Shown here in pieces: positions 42,801 through 54,933 of a stretch of 64,000 bases of DNA. The number at the start of each line of letters is the position of its first letter. Within the stretch, counting starts at the first letter, position 1. A program made the position numbers and the translations under genes. Below the pieces are notes generated by a model. It had not been told where the DNA came from, did no database searches, and saw only the letters and a program-made list of their open reading frames with translations. This DNA is from Azolla caroliniana (taxonomy: Eukaryota; Polypodiophyta): positions 13,144,001 through 13,208,000 of the forward strand of contig JBHGNT010000011.1 of assembly GCA_043228905.1 (NCBI GenBank). Direction: 5' to 3'.

Positions 42801-43186
42801 CCCCATCAAGGATCCGACTCCCATTTACTGTGACAACATGAGCAATATATATCTGGCTCGGAACCCGGTGTTCCACGCACGCACAAAGCATATCGAAGTG
42901 CACTATCGCTTCATTCGAGAGCGCGTACAGGCCGGAGATGTCGACCTTCAACACATCAACACAAATCTTCAGACAGCCGACATCTTCACCAAAGCCTTAG
43001 GAGCCGATAAGCTTTGCCAATTCATGTCAGACCTCGAATTGACGATTCCTGACTTGCCCAGCTTGAGGGGGAGTACAAGCGAGAACCAGATACCGTCCGA
43101 ACCGGGTACGAGTCAAAGTAGACACTGCAGATCGTCTGAACCGGTACCAGCCGAAGCAGACATCAATCAAAAGGAACCGACCCGAG
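39841..43186 (+). pseudogene. CopV protease, integrase, RT and RNase H
   Basis: Protease VWFVDSGASNHM near 39858. Zinc region LWHKRIGH near 40253 and CAACQ near 40366. Integrase IDDFSRHSW near 40515, SDGGKEYF near 40640, KRKNR near 40751 (the Glu is Lys here). A TAG replaces Trp near 40824. Linker 41100-41450. RT opens near 41610, catalytic YVDD near 42137-42148, TGA for Trp near 42025. RNase H from TITRPDLSYPVG near 42426, then degenerate, to ADIFTKALG near 42980. The short tail lacks the SRQAD motif. Confidence 0.87.
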
Positions 43187-43223
43187 TTGAGCTTGGGGGG
43201 GGCGTGTTGAGAATCAAGCTCAA
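43187..43223 (+). other. CopV PPT-U3 stem-loop
   Basis: TTGAGCTTG (43187-43195) pairs with CAAGCTCAA (43215-43223). The 19-base loop holds the G8 polypurine run and the LTR start at 43205. Confidence 0.72.
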
Positions 43224-43639
43224 CATAGTGCAATGTGTGAACACATTGTTTGAGAATCTATGATTACGCAAAGGTCAAGAGTCACACCACTACTCTCTAC
43301 ACATTAACTATGTGTCATAGAATGATATTCTATGACACATAACTAATGAGTTACAAATTCCCCATGACTATGAGTCTTCACATTCCCCAAGAGAGAGAGT
43401 GGTTGGTGTAAAGTTAATGAAGAGAGAGGATGACTCTATATAAAGCACCCTCCTCATACTTCATACTAAGTCAGTTGTGACTCCATATTATGCTACATTT
43501 TGTAATTTTTATTGTACTTGTGAAATATACACCTTCTTCTTGAGTATTCCTTTTCCTATCTATCTTGTGTTCTCTCATCTCTCCTCTAATTCCTCTCACT
43601 CATACACATAACAGACATCTCTTCCGCTACACAAGAATC
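43205..43639 (+). repeat. CopV 3' LTR
   Basis: 435 bp, truncated at the right end. It carries an extra segment relative to the 5' LTR that makes a perfect 14-bp inverted repeat (43310-43323 and 43327-43340). Confidence 0.88.
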
Positions 43640-44831
43640 GTGGGCCGGCTACACACATCTATTTTCGACACTCTACCTCATATTGCTCGAAAATAGAAGA
43701 GTGAGCTGGCTTCCACATGCCGACAACTCACCAACTATGCCTAAAACTCCGACTACGACCATCGTGGCAAGATGTTCATGATGCGACACAGGGCAAATTC
43801 AATGACGACATCTTGTCTGACAAGCACCTACAACTCGGAAAATGTATGGTTTGTTGATTCGGGAACTCTGAATGCTCGATCAACCTGGCTATGTTGAAAT
43901 TGGGGATGGCACAATCCACCCCATTTAGCATGTTGGCAATGTCCCGTTCGGCGAAGAGGGTAATCAGACCTACATAAAAAATGTCTTGCATGTTCCGACA
44001 ATAACGAAGAATTTGGTCTCGGTCGGGCAAATTGTAGAACATGGCATGCAAGTTCGGTTCAATGATGGAGGTTGCTTCATCAGGAATGCTGACTTATCGC
44101 TCGCGGTCGGAGAAAAGGTTGAATGTTCATCCTCGACTCTAACGAGATGAAATTGGCAATGTATGCCAAGGGCCAAAAGGCCGACACTAACATAGAACTG
44201 TGGCACAAACGAATTGGCCACTTTAACCTCCAAAAGCTCAAAGGAATGCAGTCGAAAGGAGTTATCATCGGACTTCTGACTTTTACCAAAAGGGAAAGTA
44301 CCGAAGTGTGTAAAGCTTGCCAAATCGGCAAACAACACCGACAACCGTTCCCAAAGGAGCGGAACATAAGTAAAGAGATCCTGGATGTCATACATTCAGA
44401 TGTATGGGAACTAGCCCAAACGGCAACATTCAGTGGTTGCCAGTATTATGTAATGTTCATTGATGACTTCTCCATACATACTTGGATTTATCCAATGCGG
44501 CAAAAGAGCGAAGTGTTTGAACACTTAGAGAAGTTCAAAAACGAAGTCGAAAAGGCAACTGGTCAGCATGTCTGATGCCTTCGATTGGATGGCGTAAAGA
44601 GTACACTTCTTTGAAACTTTCACATCATACCTTCGACAAGAAAGAATCCGGTGGGAGTTTACTTGCCGGCACACACCTCTGTAGAACGGAGTAGCCGAAC
44701 GCAAGAATCAGCATATACTCGAGCTAGCAAGGGCAATCATGAATGAGAAACATTTGCCAAAGCCCTATTGGGTTGAAGCGGCGAATACAACCATCTATTT
44801 GATGAATCGATGCACAACATCAGGAGTGCAC
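43640..44831 (+). pseudogene. CopW protease, GAG-pre-integrase and integrase first half
   Basis: 43640-43708 has an 11-bp inverted repeat (43658-43668, 43687-43697) and no clear coding. Then protease VWFVDSG near 43848, with the following ASNHM region damaged. Zinc region LWHKRIGH near 44200 and CKACQIGKQ near 44313. Integrase IDDFSIHTW near 44460, TGA near 44573, AERKN near 44695 after a frameshift. It breaks at TSGVH, where CopZ begins. Confidence 0.84.
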
Positions 44832-45019
44832 TGAGGGACTGTTATGTGCGGAAACATATGTCTGAGGATCTGTAGTAGTGTTCGGCAAACAACACAGAAG
44901 GAAGACAAGAGAATAGACAAAAGATGTACACAGTTTAAGCTTTAATGGAAGCATTGTTATTACGTTCTCTCTCTCTCTCAGAGACTTTGTACAAGAATGA
45001 TCAAGCTCTGTTTTACAAT
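44832..45019 (-). repeat. CopZ 3' LTR, distal part
   Basis: 188 bp matching 62046-62233. CopB entered at ACAAT (45015-45019). The other 96 bp of the LTR are at 50609-50704. Confidence 0.9.
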
Positions 45020-45404
45020 TGTAGAAAGTAGTGTGCGGAAGCAAGTATGAAGACTGAATAGAAGAGAGGAAACTCAGGTTTAATGGAGAGCTGGAGCTTA
45101 CACGGTATACGCAGGAGAGACAGAGAGAAACACAAAAAACTATGTTCAACAATAATACTCGATCTGTACATAAGACGTGCTTCAGTGAACACTTTTATCC
45201 AAGTCCTAGAAGGACTGACCGAAGTACTGACAGTACTTCAATGCTCATTAAGAGCTCCTACACTAACTCCCAAATATATTCCTCACGGAATATCTTTCCT
45301 AACGGCCTCCCAGTTTACGCACTCGGCCTAACCGATCGGTCCCAACCAATCCGGTCCTCGGCTTCTTCAACCGATCCAGCCGATGTTGAGCTTGTCTCTC
45401 AACA
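45020..45404 (-). repeat. CopB 3' LTR
   Basis: 385 bp, TGTAGAAAG...CTCAACA on the + strand. The TATA position, CACTTTTATCC, is changed relative to the 5' LTR (CACTTTTATAC). Confidence 0.95.
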
Positions 45405-45421
45405 CTCCCCCTCAAGCTCAA
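45386..45421 (-). other. CopB PPT-U3 stem-loop
   Basis: TTGAGCTTG (45386-45394) pairs with CAAGCTCAA (45413-45421), 18-base loop. Confidence 0.7.
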
Positions 45422-45482
45422 CTCGAGGCTCTTCGGGATCCTCGGACTCACAGCTCCGGTTCCTCCTGGCTTCACGCCTCGC

Positions 45483-47577
45483 TCACGCTCCTCGACCTGT
45501 TCGACTTCGCGCGCTCCGACCCTTCCGGTCGGCTTGTCTGCTCATGTGGCCCTTATCAGCTCTTCTGTTGTTGCAGTGTTGACACTTCTTCTGCTGCCTT
45601 TTCTTCCGCTTGGGCCTCGGTTGATTCAACGTGTCTGAATCAAACATCCGAACCAATGCGGTTACCTCCGATCGGTTTTCGCTCTCGTCTGAGTTGGCTG
45701 TCTCCAACTCGTCTTCGGTCTTCTCGCCCTCGATGGCGTCATCTCCCCCATGGGTGGTTGGCTTCGGCTCTCTCCTTCAGCTGCTCCCCTTCTGTCCACT
45801 TCCGGACTTCTCCACGGGTCCGCCCTCAGCTTCTTCAACCGATCCAAAGTCAAACTCGACAACCGACTCGGTGTCGCGGTCTCCGCTCCTTTCATGCTGC
45901 CTTGCTTGGTCATTCGGGATTGTTCTCCCCCTCAAGTTTGGCACGTCGAGGTGATGCAATCTGAGCGCACCTAAGAATTGCTGCAACTTGTCTAGACCAA
46001 GAGGCTTGGTGAAGATGTCGGCAGTCTGCCGATCCGTCGGAACGTACTGAAGTTCGACTTCACCGGAAAGGACACGCTCACGGACGAAATGGTAATGCAC
46101 CTCAATGTGCTTGGTCCGTGCGTGGAAAACGGGGTTTTTCGAGAGCTGGATGCTGTTGAGATTGTCGCAGTAGATCGTCGTCGGATCTGACACCTCCTCT
46201 TGCAGGTCCTTAAGTAGCCGCTTCAACCATATGGCTTCGCATGTCGCGACAGCCGCTCCTCAGTACTCAGCTTCGGTGCTCGATAGTGCAACTGTCGGCT
46301 ACTTCTTACTGCTCCACGCGATCACGGCACTCCCGAGGGAGAATGCGTATCCGGACGTGGATCGGCGATCGGCGGCGTTGCCAGCCCAATCAGCATCGGT
46401 GTAGCCGACTAATTGCGCGGCTGCACCGGTCCGATATAGTAGTCCGTGGCCCTTAGTGCCGTTGACATACCGAAGTATGTGTTGCGCACACTGAAGGTGC
46501 TCCTCAGTAGGTCCCGCCATGAACTGACTGATCACCCCGACCGGATAACTGAGGTCGGGTCGGGTGATGGTCAAGTATATGAGGCTTCCGACAATTTATC
46601 GGAACCTCGTCGGGTCACATACCTTTCCCGTATCAGGACGAAGCTTGACGGTTCTATCCAGAGGAGTCTAGACGGACTTACAGTCGGCCATCCCGAATTT
46701 AAAGAGCATACCCAGCACGTAATGACTTCACCAAGATCAATATGCCTTCGGGGGTACGGATCACTTCGATCCCGAGGAAGTAATGAAGGTCCCCCAGATC
46801 CTTCATGTCGAACGATGCCGCAAGTTGGAGCTTCACGCGGTCGATTTCACCTAGGTCGGCGCCGGTGATGACCAAGTCATCAACATATAGTAAAATACTA
46901 ATCGGTCCGAGTCGATCTTGCCGGATGAACAGGGAAGAGTCCGATTTTGACGTAACGAGGCCCATCCGACGCAGTTGTTGCGTGATCTTCGCGTTCCAGG
47001 CACGCGGGGCCTTCTTCAGTCCGTAAAGGGACTTCTTCAGTCGCCATACTGCCGAGGAGTTCGTTCCGGAGTGAAATCCGGGGGGTTGTACCATGTAAAC
47101 TGGTTCCTCAAGGTCACCTTGCAGGAACGCATTCTTTACATCCATTTGATGTAGGTGCCACCCCTTGGCCGCGGCTACTGCGAGCAAAACACGGACGGTC
47201 GTCATTTTCGCGACCGGCGCAAATGTCTCATCGTAGTCGATGTCGTTTTTCTGCGCGTAGCCCTTTGCCACTAGCCGAGCATTGTACTTGTTGACCGAGC
47301 CATCGGTGTTGTACTTGACTTTGTACACCCACCTACACCCGATCGGTTTTACCCATGTTGGTGCGTCAACCAGGTCCCAGGTCTCGTTCTCCGCCAATGC
47401 GTGCATCTCTTCCTCCATCGCGGCACGCCAATTCGCGTCTTTAGCCACTTCTGCATAGCTCTCCGGCTCACGCACTTCCGCTACACGGGTCATGTATGCA
47501 TAATGATGCGCCATGTACTCGTTGTATCCGAACCGCAAAACAAGATTCTTCTTGCGGGTAGATCGGCGTAATCTCAC
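45483..47577 (-). pseudogene. CopB RT, RNase H and basic tail
   Basis: 46699-47577 is open for 292 codons: RT from FGYNEYMAHHYAYM through KPIGCRWVYKVKYN, MDVKNAFLQGDLEE, catalytic YVDD near 46880-46891. A frameshift near 46700. RNase H: TITRPDLSYPVG near 46572, YTDADWAGN near 46410, ADIFTKPLG near 46030-46000. The same register continues past one stop (45777) through an acidic block into FDSDTLNQPRPKRKKRQQKK and SRQAD (45528-45542). Confidence 0.88.
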
Positions 47578-47578
47578 A

Positions 47579-50151
47579 TTAGCCCGATGTCGAGGCCTTC
47601 TCGGTTGACGCGGAATTCACTTTTAAAGACTCGTCACCGGTTCCCTCGGAGTCGGACTCGCGTTGGTCTGACTCGTTCCTATCCATGCCGGAATCCGACA
47701 CCTTCTTCTTCCCTTTCTCTTTGCATGTAAGCCGTCTCCTCGGCTTCCTACACGGGGAATGCACGGCCGAGTCTTCACTACTCGCCGGCTCTTCATCGGC
47801 CTGATCGTACCAACTCAGTCGTCCAATCGGTCTACTTAACCGGAGTGAAATCGGACTCTCTTCATGGGTCTCGATTTCGGGCTCATCTGGAGGCATCTCG
47901 GCCTCGCTGACCTCATCGTCAGAGCTCGGATTGGAGTCGAGGTTCGTAGTCGGGGGCAGGTACCAGGACGCGGACTCGTCAAACACAACGTCGCGGCTGA
48001 CACGCGCTTGTTTGGTGCGAGGGTTATAGAACTTATAACCCTTCTGCTCGTCCAAGTAACCGACCAAGATGTATTTCTCGGCCTTTGCGTCTAGCTTCCT
48101 CCTTTTCTCCTTCGGTATGTGCACATACGCAATGCTACCGAACACCCTCAAGTGTCGCAAGTTCGGCTTCATTCCGAAATATAGCTCGTGCGCCGACACT
48201 TTGTCTCCGATCCGGTTCTGGATGTATACCGCGGTCTTTACCGCCTCGGCCCAATAGAACTTGGGCAAGCTCTTCTCCTCCAGCATTGCCCGTGCCGCTT
48301 CCACAACTGACCGATTCTTCCTCTCGGCCACGCCGTTCTGCTCCGGCATGTATCTACAACTGAATTCACGGCGAATTCCCATTTGTTGTAGGTAACCATT
48401 GAATTGTCCGGAAAAGTACTCTTTCCCGCCATCCGACCGCAGGCACTTGATCTTTCGTCCCGTTTCCGTTTCCACGAACCCTTTGAGGTCCCGGAAACAG
48501 TCGAAGACTTCACTCTTCCTCTCAATGAGGTCGATCCACCTGTGCCGCGTGTGGTCGTCGATGAAGGAGACGAAATATCGGCTACCGCCAAGACTAACGT
48601 TTTGTGTCGGCCCCCATACATCGGAGTGTATAAGGTCGAGCTTGTTCCGACTCTGGTTTCGCTCGTTGGGGAAGGGAAGTCAGTGTTGCTTCCCGAGCTG
48701 GCAGGCTTCACAAATTTGTGCCTTTCGGCCACTACATTTGGGCAATCCGAACACTACCTGTTTTGATTGCAGATCTTGAAGCCGCTGGTTGTTGACGTGG
48801 CCTATCCGCTTGTGCCACCAGTCAATGTCCGACTCGGATTTTTGTCCCTTCGCGAACATTGTGGTGCCGCCGTCAGTGGAGTTAAACCAAACCTCCATCC
48901 CTTGGTCGACGATCTGTCCGACCGAGACCAAGTTTTTCGTGATTGTCGGAACGTGCAGCACGTTCATGAGTTTCCCTTTCTGTCCAACATGGCTAAGGGG
49001 AACTTCTCCGACATTCGCAATCGGATGCGGAGTGTCGTCTCCTATTGCGACTACTCCAGGTTGTATCGGTTTTTCAAGGTACGAGAACCACTCCTTATGG
49101 CTCGTCATGTGGTTTGACGCGCCGGAGTCTACGTACCACACCTCGTCCGATCTCGGGGTGCTCTGTTTCATTGAGTTTGCTTCGTGTCTCGTCATGAAGG
49201 CAAACCATTCTCTGTCTCTCCCGGAGTCTTCAGTGTAGTGCGATCGCTGCCGATTTCCCTTGTCGGTATGTCCGGAGCTGTTTCCGGAACCGGTTCTCTC
49301 CAAATCGGCGCGCTTCTTCCAGCACTCGCTTTCCCTGTGGCCTTTCTTGCCACAGTACCAGCACTCCGCGATGGCCTTCCCTTGCCGGTTCTCATCGCTT
49401 CGACTCCCCCTGTTTCCGGAGGGTCCGGAGTTGCTGTCGGCATCACTTCAGTGCCTTCTTCCTTGATCTCGTCGGCCGCCTCCATTGCGCGCCGACTCGC
49501 CTCATCCTCCACGTCCACGGGGCCTATCTCCCTCCGTGTACAACATTCTGTTGTCGGTGTGCGTGCTTGTAGACGCACCCGCGTGGTTCTCCTCTACCAG
49601 GAACATTGATTGTAAGTCAAAAAAGGACGGCGTATTCTCCTGGGTACACACAGCCATTCGGAACGCTCCGAACTTCGACACCAAACCTCTGAGACAGATC
49701 TGGACCATCTCGCTCTCCTCGATGTTCACCTCTATGGAGGAGAGGGAGTCGCAGATATCCTTGATCTTCGAGGTATAGTCCACCACCGACAAGTTACGTT
49801 GTCGTAGGTTGCTCAACTCCTGTCGGAGCTGAAGCTTCCTAGTTGTGGTGCTTACGGCGAAAATCTTCTTCAGATTTTCCCACGCACCCTTCGGCGTCTT
49901 TGCATCCCGAATATAGCTCAATAGTTGTTGGCCCACACACACGACGCGAAGCAGTAAAATACCTTGCTCGTCGATTGCTCCCACGACGGGAAGTCTCTGT
50001 GTGTCGATTCGGGTGCCGCGTCATTAGCTCCTTCGACATAACTCCAGTAGTCGTGCCCAAGCAGGTACTGGTGCATCTTGTAGGACCAAGACGCGTAGTT
50101 GGTTCTGTCGAGCTTCTCTGTTGGAAGCGAGCTCGCCATGCCTCTATCCAT
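47579..50151 (-). pseudogene. CopB Gag, protease and integrase
   Basis: Gag from Met at 50149-50151 (MDRGMASSLP), frameshift near 49920, open 49502-49984, CCHC CWYCGKKGHRESEC near 49345-49305. Protease VDSGASNHM near 49128. A deletion inside GAG-pre-integrase near 48890 joins MEVWF to STDGG. TGA at 48680-48682, at the same codon as in CopT. Integrase 47579-48475 is open for 298 codons with SDGGKEYF and AERKN, but lies downstream of a shift. Also FVSFIDDHTRH near 48570. Confidence 0.88.
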
Positions 50152-50223
50152 CGTTCTTCTTGTTCTTCTTCGTCAAGCTGTGTCAGCTGCAGAGAGGTTC
50201 TCAACCCTCGCACTGTGATACCA

Positions 50224-50608
50224 TGTAGAAAGTAGCGTGCGGAAGCAAGTATGAAGACCGAATAGAAGAGAGGAAACTCAGGTTTAATGGAGAGCTTGAG
50301 CTTACACAGTATACGCAGGAGAGACAGAGAGAAACACAAAAAACTATGTTCAACAATAATACTCAATCTGTACATAAGACGTGCTTCAGTGAACACTTTT
50401 ATACAAGTCCTAGAAGGACTGACCGAAGTACTGACAGTACTTCAATGCTCATTAAGAGCTCCTACACTAACTCCCAAATATATTCCTCACGGAATATCTT
50501 TCCTAACGGACTCCCGGTTTACGCACTCGGCCTAACCGATCGGTCCCAACCGATCCGGTCCTCGGCTTCTTCAGCCGATCCAGCCGATGTTGAGCTTGTC
50601 TCTCAACA
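50224..50608 (-). repeat. CopB 5' LTR
   Basis: 385 bp. The primer site on the left is sense TGGTATCACAGTGC (50210-50223), a variant of the tRNA-Met site. Reverse-strand TATA (TTTTATAC) near 50397. Confidence 0.95.
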
Positions 50609-50704
50609 ACAATGTTAGGTTATCGCTTATATACTAAGCCCTAATTATATGGACGAGTTCACACTAGGATACAAAGTGGAAGGAGTCGGCCTTTTATGCC
50701 AACA
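50609..50704 (-). repeat. CopZ 3' LTR, proximal part
   Basis: 96 bp, beginning with the CopB target duplicate, matching 62234-62324 and ending CCAACA. The polypurine-like tract on the right is sense ACCGGGGAGTT. Confidence 0.9.
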
Positions 50705-51502
50705 AACTCCCCGGTACAAGGACTACTCTTTCCTACATGTACATGTGTTTGGGGTTGCCTCCCCCGTAAACCTAGATTACAATACTAATCTAAATTTATG
50801 TTACAAGTCAGTCGGCATATAGTCGAGTCGGCATAGGTGAGGTCCGTGTCGAGCCCTGCATGGCTCATTATCATGATTGATTCGGTCGAATCTTACCTTC
50901 TGCTCCTCATTCAGCTTTCTTCTGCTCGGTTTCTTGTGCTAGTCCCACCTTTGTCCTTAGTGCTCCGAAGCGTTGATCTGGGAGTGGCTTCGTCAAGCAA
51001 TTGACGATGTTCACCTCAGTGTCAATCTTCTAGACTTCAAGTTTCTTCTTGGTTATGAGCTCCTGGATGTGATGATACCGCACCTCAATGTGCTTCGTCT
51101 TTGCGTGATAGAAGGGATTTTTACTGAGGTGAATTGCGCTCTATGAGTCGCAATAGATGGTTAGCGTTGGTGGGTCGATCCAGCTTGTAGATAAGAAGTC
51201 GGCAGACTGTTGGTGCAACCGGATCACTTCCATCGCTGCCTCCAATGTTGCTATATACTCGGCCTCTGTGGTTGAGAGGTTTGTGCACTCTTGAAGCTTC
51301 GACCTCCATGATATCGCAATGCCACGATAGGTGAAAATATAGCATGATGTTGACTTCTGATTGTCCATATTTTCGGCATAGTCAAAGTCAATGTAGCCTT
51401 CGACTTCGGATGAGGTTGTCAAACCGAAAGTCAGCTATGTATCTTTGGTCCCTCTCATGTGCCTGAAGATGTGCTTGACGGCCTCCCAATGCTTCCGTCC
51501 TA
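50705..51502 (-). pseudogene. CopZ RNase H
   Basis: From GRKHWEAVKHIF near 51498 through TSSEVEGYIDFDYAEN near 51415, SKLQECTNLSTTEAEYIA near 51300, YCDS near 51150, HIEVRYHHIQ and CLTKPL near 51000. Degenerate with TAG stops. It joins exactly to the RT piece at 58297 once CopY and one GATTT are removed. Confidence 0.87.
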
Positions 51503-51507
51503 GATTT

Positions 51508-52015
51508 TTTGAGGAATAGCGCAGAATATTGCTTGGCCTTGACCGAGTCTTGAATTACTTCGATAAGAGTGCAACACAGGAATGGGAATAAACGTACACA
51601 CAAAAGAGAGTACATAGGATGTTTACATGGAAAACCCTAAATGGGAAAAACCACGGGAGCCCACAGACTCCAACTATCACTATGAAGAAAGGAGGGTACA
51701 ATCAGAGACCCTGAGGCAACGACCTCGAGCTCTGTTTCTTCGCCAACCGGCGGTTACAACAGAGTATTTCTTTGTATCTCACACACTCTCTCTGTCACTC
51801 TCGCTCTGTACAACAATATACAACAACAACAATAACAACCACATAAAGTGATTGCCCTAAGTCATATTTATACTTATATGAACTTAGGGCTATCTACAAA
51901 TATAGCCTCAATAGGCTTGCTCAAGACATATTTATAAATATGTCTCTCTTCCGGTTCTCAATGGGTCCTCTTCATTCATCACCAGCTCCCATCCGGAGAG
52001 ACCGATTTCCCAACA
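51508..52015 (-). repeat. CopY 3' LTR
   Basis: 508 bp, matches 57800-58291. Its outer base pair is changed (TTTGAGG where the other LTR has TGTGAGG). Polypurine tract at 52016-52026 (sense GAAGGGGGAGAT). Confidence 0.88.
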
Positions 52016-54303
52016 ATCTCCCCCTTCACTCCAGCATGGGATGTCTCATCAACCTGATTTGCTTTTGGCACATGTCCACCTTGTCAACCAGCTTGTCGGT
52101 TGTCAATGCCTTAGTCAATATATCCGACCCATTCTCCTCCGTGTGGATCTTCGTCAGCACGAACTCTTGATCTTCTACTCTCTCCCGAATCTAGTGGTAC
52201 CTCCGCTGGATATGTTTCGTCCAAGAATGGTAGGCCGCATTCTTTGCAAGGTGGATGGCACTTTGACTATCACAATAGAGCCGGTATTCCTCCTGTTGGA
52301 TCCCTAGCTCTCCGATGAAGTCCATCCAGATTATCTCCTTGCCGGCTTCTACAGCTGTCATGTACTCCGCCTCTGTGGTTGACAACGCAACCTTCTTCTA
52401 CAACCTCGATTGCCATGATACAACTCCCCTGCATAAGTCATGACATATCTAGATGTAGACCGATTGGTATCCGCATTAGCCGCCATATCCGAATCCGTGA
52501 ATCCGTCAAGTTGGGGATTACTAGAGGTGAACCGGAGGCACATACTCGAAGTGCCTTTCAGATACCGGAGTATCCACTTGACTGCGTTCCAATGCTCTTT
52601 GCCAGGATTGCTCATGAATCGACTCACCACTCCGACTGCATATCCAATATCCAGCCGGGTACATACCATTGCGTACATCAAGCTCCCAACGACAGAGGCA
52701 TATGGTATCTTCATCATATCCGTCTTCTCTACCTTTGTCCTCGGGATTTGTTTTCCGAATAGCTTGTAATTTCCGGAAGTGTCAATCCGACCGGTTTCGC
52801 CTCTGACATGTTGAACTGTTGAAGCACCTTCGTCACGTACTTCTCCTGTGACAACCACAACAGCTTCTTCAATCGGCACCGGATGATGTGCATTCCCAAT
52901 ATCCTTCTTGCCAGACCCAAGTCTTTCATTGAGAAGGTCTGGTTCAGAGCCTTCTTCAACATCTGTATCTTGACTTGGTCTCATCCAATGATTAGCATAT
53001 CATCCACATATAGGAGGAGTATTAGGAAATCTCCTCCATCAAATTTCTTCACAAACACGCAGTGATCGGCTTGCGTTTTGTGGTACCCTTGGTCGGTCAT
53101 GAAGGAGTCAAACTTACGTTACCATTGCCGAGGGGCTTGCTTCAGTCCATATAGGCTCTTCTTCAGCCGGCACACCAGGTGTTCCTTCCCTTTCTTCTCA
53201 AATCCTTCCGGTTGATGCATGTAGATTTCTTCTTCGAGGTCGTCATGTACGAATGCCATCTTGACGTCCAGTTGCTCTACCTCGAGGTTCATCCTTGCCG
53301 TTATGCCCAATACCATCTGGATGGATGTCATCTTTACTACCAAGGCAAAGATCTCATCGAAATCCACTCCTTTCTTCTGTTGGAAGCCCTTCACCACGAT
53401 TCGGGCCTTATACCTCGGTGGATTTCCGGGTTGTACACCCACTTGTTATGGAGTGTTCTCTTCCCTTTCGGCAACTCCATCAATTCATACATGTGGTTCT
53501 CATCCAAGGAATCCATCTCGTCCTGCATGGCACTCAACCACTTGCGGATGTGGGTGTCTCTCTTTGCTTCCTCGAAGCTTTCCAGCTCCCCCTCATTGGT
53601 TAGCAACACATGCTCTGCATCTAGAAATCTCCGGGGGGATCTTCTCTCTCGGAGAGGATATCTCCATCCTTGGTTTCTAACAACCGGTTTCTTCATTTGT
53701 TCATCATCCGAGTTCGATTCGGGATCTTGTCCGATTCTGGTGTCTTCTTCTTCTTCTTCTTCGGTCGGTTCGGTTTCTTGTTCGAATCCGGCCGGTTTGG
53801 TGAGTGTCATCTAGTTACCGGCTAACATCTGGTTTTCAACCAGGTATATCCTTGTGTCCTCAAGCCAATCTTCATTGGATGATCCGGAGTTCTTCTTCTT
53901 CTTCTCTTACTCCTAGTCGGCAATGGTCCTGTTTTCCATGAAGACTATGTCCCGACTCCGGGACACCTTCTTGTCGACCAAATCCCACACCCGATAACTG
54001 AACTCATCATCATCGTATCCAAGGAGTATGCATGGCTGGGACTTCGGATTCATCTTTGCTCTCTTGTCCTTCGCCAGATGCACGTATGCGAGACACCTGA
54101 ACACCTTCCGATGTTGGTAAGATACATCTTTGTCGGTCCATACTTTTTGAGGTGAATCTCCTCCCAAGGGTACTGAGGGTGATCTATTTATCACATAGGT
54201 CGTCATCGTTAGCGCCTCAGCCCAAAAAGTCTTGGGTAACTTGGCATGTGCTAGCATGCTCCGAATTCTCTCCATTATGGTTCGGTTCATCTTTTCAGCC
54301 AGC
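52016..54303 (-). pseudogene. CopY integrase C-terminal half, RT and RNase H
   Basis: Integrase from LAEKMNRTIMERIRSM near 54300-54250 through FWAEAL near 54220, RCLAYVHLAKDKRAK near 54100-54055. Linker near 53700-53810 is a poly-Glu run. RT: KARIVVKGFQQKKGVDFDE near 53410-53355, catalytic YVDD near 53002-53013. RNase H: GFTDSDMAANADTNRST near 52510, STTEAEYM near 52380, YCDSQSAIHLAKN near 52290-52250. Several frames. Confidence 0.86.
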
Positions 54304-54307
54304 CCGT

Positions 54308-54929
54308 TGTCATGAAGATTTTCGGCTTTGGTGTGAAACCGGGATGGAATGGGCAAGTCGGCAATGTGCAACATGTGCACCTGTATAGTAGGAAAATGGT
54401 GTATAGAATAAGGGGGATGATTTATCCCACATTGTAACGTCCCTCCCTCCTTGGGCTATAAAAGGAAGGGAGGGTCCCTTGTAAAAGGGTTGCCCATTTT
54501 GAGTTAGGAGGGTATACCATTAGGTCCAAGGTATGATAATCTTTCTTCTTCTTACGTTCTTGTTTCCTATTAGGGTTCTTCGAGTTCTTCTTCTTCTTCG
54601 TCGTCGTGTGGGTGGAGTCTTCGTGTCTGTTTAGGGTTTAGTCCGGTTAGGAGCTTGTATGTCTAAAGGGGTTTAGGTTTCTGCCCTGTCTCCTGTGCAA
54701 GACCCCGCTCGGCGCAACGAGCCCGAGAGCTCCCCGATCGGCGGCTTGGCAACAGACTATTGTTGTAACCTAACCTACCTTGGTCCGGCTCGAAGCCGAG
54801 GTTGTATCCCTCTCTCTCTCTCTCTCTCCCTCTCTTGTGTTCGATAGCCTTCGGTACGCATCCTGAATCGTTCCGGTTTGCGCCACAGTCTCTCGACATC
54901 CATCTCTTCCTCGTCCGATTACCGCGACA
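54308..54929 (+). mobile_element. L3: solo LTR in CopY integrase
   Basis: 622 bp, TGTCATGAAG...CCGCGACA, with 4-bp repeat CCGT/CCAT (54304-54307, 54930-54933). Removing it rejoins the integrase frame at ELNG/LAEKM. TATA box (TATAAAA) at 54457-54463 with the same context as L1 (GGCTATAAAAGGAAGGG). A block near 54700-54790 matches L1 near 3115-3215. TC microsatellite near 54810-54835. Confidence 0.82.
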
Positions 54930-54933
54930 CCAT

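Larger units (their letters stand above)
38282..43639 (+). mobile_element. CopV: copia element inserted in CopW gag
   Basis: 5' LTR 38282-38695, primer site TGGTATCAGAGTGA from 38696, gag-pol, polypurine tract, 3' LTR 43205-43639. No target duplication: the 3' LTR lacks about 20 bp at its end, and part of CopW gag is gone beyond it. So a deletion removed the right edge after insertion. Confidence 0.88.
45020..50608 (-). mobile_element. CopB: copia element inside the CopZ LTR
   Basis: Perfect target duplication ACAAT (45015-45019, 50609-50613). Two 385-bp LTRs with ten differences. Full gag-pol order with a few stops and shifts. Same group as CopR and CopT. Intermediate age. Confidence 0.95.

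Noticed and set aside
54308-54929. First reading: two different copia copies meeting around L3, because integrase-like words appear on both sides
   Set aside because: The apparent second copy is the edge of L3. Using TGTCATGA...CGACA as ends with 4-bp CCGT/CCAT repeats rejoins a single integrase frame.
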